Source: Candidatus Anaerostipes avistercoris
Lineage (GTDB): Bacteria > Bacillota > Clostridia > Lachnospirales > Lachnospiraceae
DNA: 35,020 bases
NCBI GenBank assembly: GCA_019119895.1
Contig: DWWD01000033.1
Coordinates: forward strand, 1-35,020
Reading direction: 5' to 3'
In this document: piece by piece, positions 15,400 through 23,344 of the stretch
Position numbering within the stretch: the stretch's first letter is position 1
Layout of the letters: each line of letters starts with the position of its first letter
The notes under the pieces: generated by a model
The model's input: only the letters and a program-made list of their open reading frames with translations
Told to the model about the DNA's origin: nothing
The model's database searches: none
Translations under genes and position numbers: made by a program

Positions 15400-17265
15400 T
15401 CATTTTTCCCAGCGCAGCAGAAGCGCAGAATTAGCGATGACCAGGACAGATCCCGCATTATGGACCAGGGCTCCGACGACCGGATTCAGGATTCCTGTAA
15501 TTGCCAGAACAATGGCGATAAAATTCAGGGTCATGGAGAAAGTGAGATTACATTTTATCGTCGTCATCATCCGTTTGGAAAGCCGCAGCAGATGCGGAAG
15601 TTCCCGGATATCGTCATTGACCAGTGCGATATCGGCAGCGTCCACGGCAATGTCACTGCCAATGCCGCCCATGGCGATGCCGACGAAGGCACGTTTGAGC
15701 GACGGAGCGTCATTGATACCGTCTCCGATCATGCAGACCTGCTGATTCTTTGTCTGACACCGGTCGATAAAGGCAAGTTTGTCTTCCGGAAGGCAGTTGG
15801 CGCAGATTTCATCAATCTGGAGTTCACCGGCAATATACCGGGCTGTATTTTCATGATCTCCGGTCAGCAGCACCGGGGAAATACCGGTTTCTTTGACTCC
15901 CTGAATGACGGCGGAAGCATCTTCTCTCAGGGTATCCGCGAGAGCGAGGAAGCCTGCCAGTTTTCCGTCAATGGCAGTAAATACAAGGGTAGAGCCGGTT
16001 TCAGAGTATTGTGAAATGATCTGTGCTAATTGAGACGGAAGGGCAATCTGAAAATCTTCCATCAGTTTCAGATTGCCGGCAATCACATCACAGCCTTTTA
16101 CATGAGCCCGGACGCCGCGGCCGGGAAGCATCTGAAAGTCTTCCGGTTCCGGAGCGGATGCCCCGGATTCTCTGGCATAACATTGCAGAATCGCTTTTCC
16201 GATCGGGTGTTCAGAACGAAGCTCCGCGCCTGCTGTGTATTCATATAGTTCTTCACGGCTGTACTGACCGGAAAGGCAGGAAACAGAGGTAACCTGAGGA
16301 GTGCCGTAAGTCAGTGTGCCGGTCTTGTCAAAGGTAATCCGGGAAACAGAAGCCAGCCGCTCCAGAGCATCCCCTTCCCGGACAAGGAATCCGTGTTTTG
16401 TCGCATTTCCTATGGCTGCCATAATAGCGGTTGGGGTTGCCAGAACGAGAGCACACGGGCAGAAAACAACAAGAATGGTCACGGCCCGGATGATCTGGCC
16501 GGAAATCAGCCATGTGAGAACCGCGGCGCTCAAAGCGATCACAACGATCCAGGTAGCCCACCGGTCTGCGATACCGACAATCTTTGCCTTATCTGCGTCA
16601 GCGGACTGGACCAGACGGATCATACGCTGGATGGAACTGTCTTCTCCCACTCTGGATGCCTTCATGTCGAAGGAACCAAATTGATTGACGGTTCCGCTGG
16701 ATACAGAATCTCCCGCCGTCTTATCTACCGGCATGGATTCTCCGGTCATAACTGCCTGGTTGATGGAGGTCTGTCCGGAAATGATCACTCCGTCCACAGG
16801 AATGGATTTTCCCGGAAGAACCCGGAGGATATCCCCTACCTGAACCTGATCCGCGGGAATGATTTCTTCGCTGCTGTCTGAGAGCCTTCGGGCAGTCCGG
16901 GGCGTCAGATGAACCAGTTTCTCGATTCCTGCGCGGGCTCTGGCAACGGTAATGTCTTCCAGCATGGCGCCCAGCTGCATGATAAAGGCCACTTCACCGG
17001 CGGCAAAATCCTCGCCGATGAAAACAGAGGCAATCAAAGCGATGGAGACAAGGGCATCCGCTTTGATATCAAATTCTGTCACGAGACCAATGACGGCCTC
17101 CAAAATGATAGGAATACCACATAAAATAATTGCGATCCACGCCGCGTCAAAAGGCAGAGGGATCAAATCAAAAATACTGATCATTAATGCGATTCCGGAG
17201 ATGATAAGGAAAGCAATATCTTTTTTCATGCCGCCCCATTCCAGGAATGCTTCTAATTTCTTCAC
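15400..17265 (-). CDS. P1B-type heavy-metal-translocating ATPase
   Basis: I place the start at GTG 17265 (621 residues), because AGAAAGGAG precedes it and the 40-residue in-frame extension crosses the operator. Motifs include TGES (174-177), the metal-site CPC (269-271), phosphorylated Asp313 in DKTGTLT, the SEHPIG signature (351-356), LLTGD and GDGINDAP (515-522). There is no N-terminal HMA or Cys-rich metal-binding domain. The last helix carries HNAGS (602-606) rather than the MxxSS of classic Cu(I) pumps or the D-x-G of Zn/Cd pumps, so the exported metal is uncertain. CsoR-type operators in its promoter favour copper. It expels metal across the cytoplasmic membrane. Confidence 0.9.
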   Translation of the reverse strand: MKKLEAFLEWGGMKKDIAFLIISGIALMISIFDLIPLPFDAAWIAIILCGIPIILEAVIGLVTEFDIKADALVSIALIASVFIGEDFAAGEVAFIMQLGAMLEDITVARARAGIEKLVHLTPRTARRLSDSSEEIIPADQVQVGDILRVLPGKSIPVDGVIISGQTSINQAVMTGESMPVDKTAGDSVSSGTVNQFGSFDMKASRVGEDSSIQRMIRLVQSADADKAKIVGIADRWATWIVVIALSAAVLTWLISGQIIRAVTILVVFCPCALVLATPTAIMAAIGNATKHGFLVREGDALERLASVSRITFDKTGTLTYGTPQVTSVSCLSGQYSREELYEYTAGAELRSEHPIGKAILQCYARESGASAPEPEDFQMLPGRGVRAHVKGCDVIAGNLKLMEDFQIALPSQLAQIISQYSETGSTLVFTAIDGKLAGFLALADTLREDASAVIQGVKETGISPVLLTGDHENTARYIAGELQIDEICANCLPEDKLAFIDRCQTKNQQVCMIGDGINDAPSLKRAFVGIAMGGIGSDIAVDAADIALVNDDIRELPHLLRLSKRMMTTIKCNLTFSMTLNFIAIVLAITGILNPVVGALVHNAGSVLVIANSALLLRWEK

Positions 17266-17283
17266 AGTGTAAGACTCCTTTCT

Positions 17284-17299
17284 ATACCCTGCGGGGTAT
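17284..17299. promoter_or_regulatory. CsoR-type operator in the ATPase leader
   Basis: ATACCC-TGCG-GGGTAT is a perfect dyad with a G/C-tract, the typical look of CsoR/RcnR-family operators. It lies 18 bp before the GTG start of the ATPase gene, next to its ribosome binding site. Confidence 0.7.
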
Positions 17300-17316
17300 C
17301 TGCTGTGTATGATTTT

Positions 17317-17346
17317 AGTATACCTATGGGGGTACAGGTATGTCAA
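17317..17346 (-). promoter_or_regulatory. Promoter of the ATPase gene with embedded CsoR operator
   Basis: On the - strand TTGACA (17346-17341) and TATACT (17322-17317) are 18 bp apart. The spacer holds a second G-tract dyad: ATACCT (17320-17325) and AGGTAT (17336-17341) around ATGGGGGTAC. A CsoR tetramer bound here would cover the promoter and leave when it binds metal. Confidence 0.8.
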
Positions 17347-17398
17347 GAAAAGAAAAAAGAAAACTGCCTTATGACAGTTTTCCAATCGAATCCATGAT

Positions 17399-17674
17399 TT
17401 ATTTCATATTTGCGAACTGTTCCACAGCTTTTGTAAATTTGGCGATTGTCTCATCGGCATCGCCGTGTTCGATTCCGTCACGGACACAGTGCTGGATGTG
17501 CCCTTCCAGAATCACCTGTCCTGCTTTGTGGAGAGCAGATTTGGCGGCGTTGATCTGAGTCAGGATATCTTCGCATGGGATATCCTCATCGACCATACGG
17601 TCAATGGCCTGAACCTGACCGATGATTTTTTTGAAACGGCGGTGAAGATTGTCTGCGTCCATACATTGTTTCAT
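17399..17674 (-). CDS. csoR: CsoR-family metal-sensing repressor
   Basis: The protein has 91 residues, all-helical, with the family core LHRRFKKIIGQVQAIDRMVDED. The Cys34-His59-Cys63 set (in DIPCEDIL and EGHIQHCV) has the same 25/4 spacing as the Cu(I) ligands of known CsoR proteins, so Cu(I) is the likely signal. As a tetramer it binds G-tract dyads; two such sites lie just downstream, at the ATPase promoter. It is followed by the ATPase on the same strand after 133 bp, but the ATPase has its own promoter. The sequence ATACCCACC in its own leader (17699-17707) may be a weaker autoregulatory site. Confidence 0.9.
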   Translation of the reverse strand: MKQCMDADNLHRRFKKIIGQVQAIDRMVDEDIPCEDILTQINAAKSALHKAGQVILEGHIQHCVRDGIEHGDADETIAKFTKAVEQFANMK

Positions 17675-17715
17675 AAAGCATCTCTCCTTATATGTTGGTG
17701 GGTATGTCTGCCTTT

Positions 17716-17744
17716 ATTATGGAAGAAAATAAAAAAAGTGTCAA
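17716..17744 (-). promoter_or_regulatory. Promoter of csoR
   Basis: On the - strand TTGACA (17744-17739) and CATAAT (17721-17716) are 17 bp apart. The transcript would begin near 17709 and pass a CsoR-like G-tract before the GGAGAG ribosome binding site. Confidence 0.65.
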
Positions 17745-17752
17745 GAGAACGA

Positions 17753-17779
17753 GTCCGGAGACCGCTCTCCTGACTTTTT
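17753..17779 (+). terminator. Terminator-like hairpin without an upstream + strand gene
   Basis: GTCCGGAGA (17753-17761) pairs with TCTCCTGAC (17766-17774) with one mismatch, followed by TTTTT (17775-17779). No + strand gene ends before it, so it may insulate the next module or be a relic of a lost gene. Confidence 0.45.
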
Positions 17780-17870
17780 GATGATTTTCAGTTAAAAAGC
17801 TGATTTTATTTTTGGATCTTACGTGTTAAGATGTAGATACAGAATATAAAGAATAGGAGGAGCTGTTATT

Positions 17871-18149
17871 ATGATGTATCCATTTATGACATTAAATGAT
17901 AAAACGGAGATTGTCCATTCAGAGGCATATGATGAGAACGGAGTGGAGACAGTTAAAGTTTACTTTGAAAAACCGGTTTATGGCGGATTCCATTCTGCAG
18001 AATGTTATCTTCCCTCTTATGAGTGGAAAAATATAGATGGATTTTCGGATGAAGAGATTCAGGAGCTGCAGGAGTTCCTTGAGTCTGTGGCACATATTAT
18101 CATTGAGCTTGCAAGGGAAGGGGGCTTTGACAATGCCTCAAATTTTTAA
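17871..18149 (+). CDS. Small acidic protein of a DUF4160-associated pair
   Basis: The protein has 92 residues, starting at ATG 17871 after AGGAGG (17855-17860); ATG 17874 is also possible. It is acidic and soluble with no cysteines of note and no signal peptide: PFMTLNDKTEIVHSEAY, a beta-rich VKVYFEKPVYGGFHSAECYLP segment, then two helices with FSDEEIQELQEFLES and IIIELAREGGFDNASNF. I do not recognise a catalytic motif. Its 3' end overlaps the DUF4160 gene by 17 bp, so the two are translated together. The position is like that of DUF2442-type partners of DUF4160 proteins, which suggests a paired, possibly toxin-antitoxin-like unit. That role is inference. Confidence 0.7.
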   Translation: MMYPFMTLNDKTEIVHSEAYDENGVETVKVYFEKPVYGGFHSAECYLPSYEWKNIDGFSDEEIQELQEFLESVAHIIIELAREGGFDNASNF

Positions 18150-18411
18150 GATTGGATCCTACTTAATATATTTCTGGACGAATGAAAATGATCCGTTGGA
18201 GCCAATACATGTCCATGTATCAGAGGGCGTACCATCTGAGCATGCCACAAAAATATGGATAACAAAAAGAGGGAAGGGACTTCTCTGTAATAATAATTCC
18301 AGAATTCCCAATCATAAGCTAAAGACAATACTCAAAATTATAGAAGCCAGACATTTTGATATTGAGAAAAAATGGATGGATTATTTTGGAGAAATTCATT
18401 ATTATTGTTGA
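18133..18411 (+). CDS. DUF4160 domain protein
   Basis: The start at ATG 18133 gives 92 residues; GGAAGGGGG at about 18116-18124 is its ribosome binding site, inside the upstream gene. The pattern MPQIFKIGSYLIYFW, then EPIHVHVSEG, then a short KIWI strand, then HKLKTILKIIEARHFDIEKKW, follows DUF4160, whose hallmark is the P-H/I-H-V-H-V segment after an I-x-F/Y-W strand. The His pair could bind metal or act in catalysis; the family function is not established. It is a soluble, basic partner of the acidic protein encoded just before it, and the gene is convergent with the flavoprotein gene. Confidence 0.8.
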   Translation: MPQIFKIGSYLIYFWTNENDPLEPIHVHVSEGVPSEHATKIWITKRGKGLLCNNNSRIPNHKLKTILKIIEARHFDIEKKWMDYFGEIHYYC

Positions 18412-18460
18412 AAGCATTCTTCACAAGCCCTTCCCTTTTCAGAAGTCAGCTCAACAGCTG

Positions 18461-19084
18461 TCATCGCCTACCGAATAAAGTTTGTCGCAATTTTCTTGTT
18501 TTCCGGAACCAGAATTCCGTTTTTTTTCCCTTTTCGATACATTTCAGCAGCCACGCCATATTTTTCCCGATGTTGTACATGGTCATAAGACCTTCTTTAT
18601 CCTGCATTACTTCCTCCGGTTCATTGCCGTATACATGATTCCAGTAGGTGGAAGAAACCACAGGCATGGAAGCAATGGTAAAATATTTGTTGATGACGTC
18701 CATGGAAGCAGTGGTGCCGGCTCTTCTGGCGCTTAACACGGCAGCTCCCGGTTTATGAGCAAAATATCTGGAACCGGAATAGAATGCACGGTCCAGAACT
18801 GTTAAAAGTCTGCCGCTTGGATGAGCGTAGTAAACCGGAGAGCCAAAGACAAAGCCATCGGCAGTTTTTGCTTTTTCCACCAGTTCGTTGGCAATATCAT
18901 GGAATACACATTCACCGGTTTCGCTGCATTTTCCACAGGCAAGACAGTCCGGCAGAGGTTTGTTTCCAATAAAAACGATTTCAGTTTCAATTCCTTCTTC
19001 TTCCAGAGAGCGGGCTACTTCGTTAAGAGCAGTATAAGTACATCCTTTTTCTCTGGAACTTCCATTGACTAATAAAACTTTCAT
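18461..19084 (-). CDS. NADPH-dependent FMN reductase / iron-sulfur flavoprotein-like protein
   Basis: I choose ATG 19084 (207 residues), because the AAAGGAG ribosome binding site is 10 nt upstream; the ATG at 19093 lies too close to it. The flavodoxin-like fold starts with KVLLVNGSSREKGCTYTAL, the phosphate-binding loop for FMN. The cysteine set DCLACGKCSETGEC (Cys47, 50, 53, 59) is the compact motif of iron-sulfur flavoproteins. GFVFGSPVYYAHPSGRL and the YFAHKPGAAVLSARRAGTT segment complete the family picture. It is a cytoplasmic redox enzyme; partner and substrate are unknown. The basic tail (KTRKLRQTLFGRR) is typical of clostridial members. It has no operon partner. Confidence 0.85.
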   Translation of the reverse strand: MKVLLVNGSSREKGCTYTALNEVARSLEEEGIETEIVFIGNKPLPDCLACGKCSETGECVFHDIANELVEKAKTADGFVFGSPVYYAHPSGRLLTVLDRAFYSGSRYFAHKPGAAVLSARRAGTTASMDVINKYFTIASMPVVSSTYWNHVYGNEPEEVMQDKEGLMTMYNIGKNMAWLLKCIEKGKKTEFWFRKTRKLRQTLFGRR

Positions 19085-19184
19085 AAAAGACATTCTCCTT
19101 TCAGTTTCATATACATGCTGTGATTCTATTATACCAGAAATCAGCCGGAGGGAATCTTTAATATACACCGGCAAGAACAGAAAG

Positions 19185-19207
19185 GACCTTCCGAATGGCG
19201 GAAGGTC
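19185..19207 (-). terminator. Terminator after the EIIA gene
   Basis: GACCTTCCG (19185-19193) and CGGAAGGTC (19199-19207) form a perfect 9-bp stem with a 5-nt loop. On the - strand it is followed by CTTTCTGTTC, a weak T-rich tail, and it closes the GH32-EIIBC-GH36-EIIA operon. Confidence 0.65.
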
Positions 19208-19221
19208 TGAAAAAATCCGAT

Positions 19222-19719
19222 TTAGAAAGAGCAGATTTCTGTTTCGTTTTGTACGGCTGAACTTTCTGTGGTAAAGGTAAGATTCGGGAACTGATCGGAA
19301 TTTGTAACGATCAGGATGCAGTCTGCGGCAAATCCCTTTTCTTCAATCAGCGCCTTGTCAAATTCCAGGATCGGTGTTCCCTGAGAGATTTCTTCTCCAT
19401 TTTTTACTCTCACTTTGAAGCCTTCTCCATTCATGGAGACAGTATCCAGACCTTCATGGATGATAAGCTCGGCGCCGTTGTTCAGGGTGATGCCGACGGC
19501 GTGAAGGGTATCCGCTATCATAGAAATTTTTCCTGCGCATGGCGCGGTGATAACCTGCCCGTCAGGACGGATGGCGATTCCCTCTCCCAGGGCTTTGGAT
19601 GAGAAAACCGGATCTGCTACGTCTTCAAGTGGAATGATCTCGCCGGAAATCATGGCTTTTAATGATTTGATAGGTTCCTGTGTAGTTTCTTTTTTTCTGG
19701 ATTTTTTTCTGAAAAACAT
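19222..19719 (-). CDS. PTS glucose-type EIIA protein
   Basis: The protein has 165 residues. After a short basic start it shows the EIIA-Glc fold: GEIIPLEDVADPVFSSKALG, GQVITAPCAGKI, His73 in DTLHAVGI and His88 in LIIHEGLDTV, the phosphorylated histidine. It takes phosphate from HPr and passes it to the EIIB domain. It is the last gene of the sucrose/alpha-galactoside operon and probably serves the EIIBC encoded two genes upstream, which lacks an EIIA domain. A GAAAGGAG ribosome binding site precedes the ATG. It could also serve other EIIBC permeases of the cell, as unlinked EIIA-Glc proteins do. Confidence 0.92.
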   Translation of the reverse strand: MFFRKKSRKKETTQEPIKSLKAMISGEIIPLEDVADPVFSSKALGEGIAIRPDGQVITAPCAGKISMIADTLHAVGITLNNGAELIIHEGLDTVSMNGEGFKVRVKNGEEISQGTPILEFDKALIEEKGFAADCILIVTNSDQFPNLTFTTESSAVQNETEICSF

Positions 19720-19763
19720 AAAGATTCTCCTTTCGGCGTTGTGTCAGGTTTTTATATGCAAAA

Positions 19764-19777
19764 AAGTGTTAACACTT
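19764..19777. promoter_or_regulatory. 14-bp perfect palindrome at the GH36 stop codon
   Basis: AAGTGTTAACACTT overlaps the stop codon of the alpha-galactosidase gene and lies 44 bp before the EIIA start. It has the size and symmetry of a LacI- or GntR-like operator, but a small RNA hairpin or chance are possible. Confidence 0.35.
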
Positions 19778-21955
19778 CAATTCCATCTTTTGAAAATGAA
19801 GGAAGAACACATGAAAGTCTTCTTTGATCAGAGGAACGGTGATTCCGATTTTCATCAGTTCGTCTCCACAGAAAATTTCTCCGGTATCAGCATTCTGATA
19901 GTCAGAATCCGCATCCAGTCCGCAGAGATGAAATCTGCCGTGGGAGCGGAGCGGATCATGGAATTTCTGCATGATATAGACAAAACAATCCGTATCACTT
20001 ACCACAGACCACATCAGATGATTATCATCCGGAGACGTATGACGGTAAAATACACCCTGGATCAGTGCGCTGCGGATTTGCTTGTAGTCACGAATCTGAT
20101 CCCTGATTTCTTTCAGCTCTTCAGAAGAACACAGCGTCAGGTCAAGTTCATATCCCAGTGTAAACAGACTGGCAGTGCGGTATCTTGTTTCCAGGGATGT
20201 GGAACGGCCGGTCTGATGGTTCGGCGTAATGCTCACATGGGAGCTGATGGCAGACGGTGGATACAGAAGACTGAATCCGTCCTGGATGGAAATACGGTCG
20301 TAAGCATCTGTATTATCGCTGGCCCATATCTGAGGAACATAATACAGCATGCCGGGATCAAATCTGGCGCCGCCGCTGGAACATCCTTCTACCAGAAGTT
20401 CCGGATATGTCTGTTTCAGCCAGTTCAGAATGTCATATAAACCGAGAATATAGCGGTGGCTGGTTTCACCTTTATGGTTATAATCAAGCAGGACGGAATT
20501 AACATCTGTAAGCGGCCGGTTCATATCCCATTTGATGTAGTCAATATCCCCATTTTTCAAATAAGAATGAAGCATGTTTTTGATATAATCCCGGACTGTT
20601 TTCTGTGATAAATCCAGAAGATATTCATGCCGTCCTTCGGTCATGGAATATCCCGGAACATGGATCACCCAGTCAGGGTGCTCCTGATATAAAATGCTGT
20701 CTTTGCCGACGGCTTCCGGCTCAAACCAGAGACCAAACTGGAGGCCTTTTTCATGCACGATGCGGGCTGCGGCAGAGATGCCTCCCGGCAGTTTGTTTTC
20801 ATTGCAGATCCAGTCGCCCATGGAAGTTCTGGTAGTATTTCCGCTGCGAAACCACCCGTCATCCAGTACAAAGAGTTCTATGCCGGCTTTTTTGGCCAGT
20901 TCCGCCTGAGTTTCGATTTTTTCCAGACTTACATCACAGTACATGGCTTCCCAGGAATTCAGCAGAACAGGGCGAGGCCTGCGGGCAAAATGGGAAGGAA
21001 TCAGATGGTTCAGGTAAAGCTGGTGGAAGTTATGGCTCATTCCATTAAGTCCCTCGTCACTGTAATTTAATACGGCTTCCGGTGAGGAAAAGGTTTCTCC
21101 CGGTTCAAGAGTCCAGCAGAAATTTTCCGGATGGATCCCAATCTGGGCACGGACATTTCCAAACTGGTCACATTCCGCCTGCGCCAGGAAATTGCCGCTG
21201 TAAATCAGGTGAAAGCCGTAAACTTCACCTTTCTCTTCTGCAGCATCTGGTGACAGCAGAGCAAAAAATTGCTGGTTCTGCGGGCTGCTGCTTCCCCTGA
21301 GGCTTTCAAATCTCTGAATTCCGTGATGGAGAGGGAAACGGTTTTTATTAGCCTCTTTTGCGTGGCTTCCGTAGAGGGACAGAACGTCATAAGACCGGGC
21401 AGGAAGTTCCAGAGACAGGCTCTGAACATTGTGCAGTTTCAAAGGTTTCTTCCCGGTATTTTCGATTTCCTGATGCCGGAGAAGAACGGCAAGATCCCCG
21501 ATCACAGAATAATAAAGGAATATCCGGATACCGGCTTTGGGATCTTCACAGATTATCTTCAAAGTTTCAGATTCTTCTTCCGATGCAAAAACAGAAGGAA
21601 GACCTGGAATCCCAGGTTTTCCTTTCTGCACTTCAAAAGAGGAGAAGCGCAGGTCTGAATAAACGATGCCGGAAGCGGATTCTGCCGCAAATGCCGGAAT
21701 CCGGAAATCTCCGTGTTCCCGCACAGGATATTCAAAAGGCAGATCATCAAAAGAGGCGTGAGGGATGCTGATATCATGTTCCGTGGCATAGCCTCTTTTA
21801 AAATACTGGGGAATTCCGGTTTTGTGATAACTGCGGACGGAAGGTCCAAAATACCGGTGGACGAGATATTTCCCGTCCACGATTTCCATGATGTAGCTGA
21901 CTGCCTTATTCTTTATATGCAGGATCTGCTGTTTTTCATCAAATATAATACTCAT
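19769..21955 (-). CDS. GH36 alpha-galactosidase
   Basis: The protein has 728 residues, the full family length, with no signal peptide, so it is cytoplasmic. An N-terminal beta-sandwich domain (about 1-320) precedes the (beta/alpha)8 barrel with LNSWEAMYCD, LFVLDDGWF, LWFEPEAV, the nucleophile Asp477 in YIKWDMNR, CSSGGARFDPGML and the acid/base Asp547 in WASDNTDAYDR. It releases terminal alpha-1,6-galactose from raffinose-type sugars or melibiose. Its ATG follows the EIIBC stop without a gap (TAAATG), and with the GH32 gene upstream it completes a route in which galactose and fructose are both removed inside the cell. Confidence 0.95.
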   Translation of the reverse strand: MSIIFDEKQQILHIKNKAVSYIMEIVDGKYLVHRYFGPSVRSYHKTGIPQYFKRGYATEHDISIPHASFDDLPFEYPVREHGDFRIPAFAAESASGIVYSDLRFSSFEVQKGKPGIPGLPSVFASEEESETLKIICEDPKAGIRIFLYYSVIGDLAVLLRHQEIENTGKKPLKLHNVQSLSLELPARSYDVLSLYGSHAKEANKNRFPLHHGIQRFESLRGSSSPQNQQFFALLSPDAAEEKGEVYGFHLIYSGNFLAQAECDQFGNVRAQIGIHPENFCWTLEPGETFSSPEAVLNYSDEGLNGMSHNFHQLYLNHLIPSHFARRPRPVLLNSWEAMYCDVSLEKIETQAELAKKAGIELFVLDDGWFRSGNTTRTSMGDWICNENKLPGGISAAARIVHEKGLQFGLWFEPEAVGKDSILYQEHPDWVIHVPGYSMTEGRHEYLLDLSQKTVRDYIKNMLHSYLKNGDIDYIKWDMNRPLTDVNSVLLDYNHKGETSHRYILGLYDILNWLKQTYPELLVEGCSSGGARFDPGMLYYVPQIWASDNTDAYDRISIQDGFSLLYPPSAISSHVSITPNHQTGRSTSLETRYRTASLFTLGYELDLTLCSSEELKEIRDQIRDYKQIRSALIQGVFYRHTSPDDNHLMWSVVSDTDCFVYIMQKFHDPLRSHGRFHLCGLDADSDYQNADTGEIFCGDELMKIGITVPLIKEDFHVFFLHFQKMELKC

Positions 21956-23344
21956 TTACGCGCTCTCCATTTTTTTATTAAAGCCGAACAGCCAGGTCAG
22001 TACGAAAGCGACCACGAAGGCAACCACATTTACAAGCAGGTAAATCGGAAGCTGTTCATTTAAGTAAAGCAGGGTTCCGGGAATTCCCGTAATGGACATT
22101 CCGGTTGCTCTTAAGTGGAAGATAGAAGCAAGGAAGCCGCCGACACCGCCGCCGATCATGGACATGATAAACGGTTTTACGAATCTTAAGTTGACACCGA
22201 ATACGGCAGGTTCTGTGATCCCCAGCAGAGCGGAAAGGCAGGATGGGTAGGCAACCTGTTTGGTTTTATTGGAAACTGCCTTGATAGCCACTGCAAGAAC
22301 AGCGCCGGCCTGAGCGACGTTTCCGCAGGTACCGATCGGGTTTAAATAGTTCCAGCCGTCCTGTGCCAGCATGCTGATTTCCAGGAAGTTCAGGATATGA
22401 TGGATTCCAAAGATTCCAAGCAGCTGTCCGAAGCATCCATACAGCAGACCGCCGATTCCCATTGGAAGGAATAAGAGATTTTCTACCAGGAACAATACGC
22501 CGTTTTCCACATAGTGAAGGATTGGTCCCAGGACAAAGAGTGCAAGCAGGATTCCGACTAATAACGTAACGAAAGGAGTAACGATCAGATCGATAGCGTC
22601 CGGCACATGTTTGCGAAGCCATTTTTCAAATTTTGATGTTACGATTCCGGTTACGAAAGCAGGAAGCACGGAGCCCTGGTAGCCTGCGACTCTGAGGAAG
22701 CCGAAGAATACAAGAGGTTCAGCGGCACCGGAACCTACGTCATAAGAACTTGGAAGGCTTGGGCTGACAAGCATTAAACCAAGGACGATACCGATGATCG
22801 GGCTTCCGCCAAAGTTACGGAATGTAGACCAGCATACCAGCGCAGGCAGGAAAGAAAATGCCGTATCAGTCAGAATCTGTGTGAAAGTCAGCAGAGACTG
22901 AGGGATGCTGTCGGTTGTAAGGCCGAATACATTTAACACGGCTTCCTGTGTCAGCAGACCGCGCAGTCCCATGAAAAGTCCGGTAGCGACCAGGACAGGA
23001 ATGATCGGAACAAAGACGTCAGAGAACATACGGATCATTCTCTGGAATTTGTTTCCGTAAACGACTTCTTCTTTTACCTCTCCGCCAGACTCGCTGTCTC
23101 CGGTTATTTTTGTGACTTCATCATAGATTCGGTTTACCAGTCCGGTGCCGAGGATGATCTGGTACTGTCCGGAATTGAAGAAAGATCCTTTTACTTTATC
23201 TAAGGCTTCAATTTCTTTTACCTGAATATCGTCTTTATTGGAAACTACGATTCTGAGTCTTGTGGCACAGTGGCGTACAGAAACGATATTTCCTGTGCCG
23301 CCTACAAGCTCGACGATTTTGTTTGCTAATTCTTTATCACTCAT
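21956..23344 (-). CDS. PTS EIIBC permease, sucrose/alpha-glucoside family
   Basis: The protein has 462 residues with domain order EIIB-EIIC. The EIIB phosphorylation site is Cys26 in VRHCATRLRI, followed by VKGSFFNSGQYQIILG. The EIIC part spans about 105-460 with the conserved GITEPAVFGVNLR loop. There is no EIIA domain; a separate EIIA gene ends the operon. It imports and phosphorylates a sugar at the membrane. The neighbours GH32 and GH36 suggest sucrose and possibly raffinose or melibiose. The start overlaps the end of the GH32 gene by 8 bp, so they are translated together. Confidence 0.92.
   Translation of the reverse strand: MSDKELANKIVELVGGTGNIVSVRHCATRLRIVVSNKDDIQVKEIEALDKVKGSFFNSGQYQIILGTGLVNRIYDEVTKITGDSESGGEVKEEVVYGNKFQRMIRMFSDVFVPIIPVLVATGLFMGLRGLLTQEAVLNVFGLTTDSIPQSLLTFTQILTDTAFSFLPALVCWSTFRNFGGSPIIGIVLGLMLVSPSLPSSYDVGSGAAEPLVFFGFLRVAGYQGSVLPAFVTGIVTSKFEKWLRKHVPDAIDLIVTPFVTLLVGILLALFVLGPILHYVENGVLFLVENLLFLPMGIGGLLYGCFGQLLGIFGIHHILNFLEISMLAQDGWNYLNPIGTCGNVAQAGAVLAVAIKAVSNKTKQVAYPSCLSALLGITEPAVFGVNLRFVKPFIMSMIGGGVGGFLASIFHLRATGMSITGIPGTLLYLNEQLPIYLLVNVVAFVVAFVLTWLFGFNKKMESA

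Noticed and set aside
15460-16014. Long frames antisense to the P-type ATPase (several between 15437 and 17272)
   Set aside because: They mirror the codon bias of the ATPase gene and encode low-complexity His/Gly/Asp-rich sequence.
17266-17385. 40-residue N-terminal extension of the P-type ATPase
   Set aside because: It would cross the promoter and CsoR operators; the GTG at 17265 has a strong ribosome binding site.
19547-20440. 297-codon + strand frame across the EIIA/GH36 genes
   Set aside because: It spans two real genes on the other strand, has no ribosome binding site and no domain.
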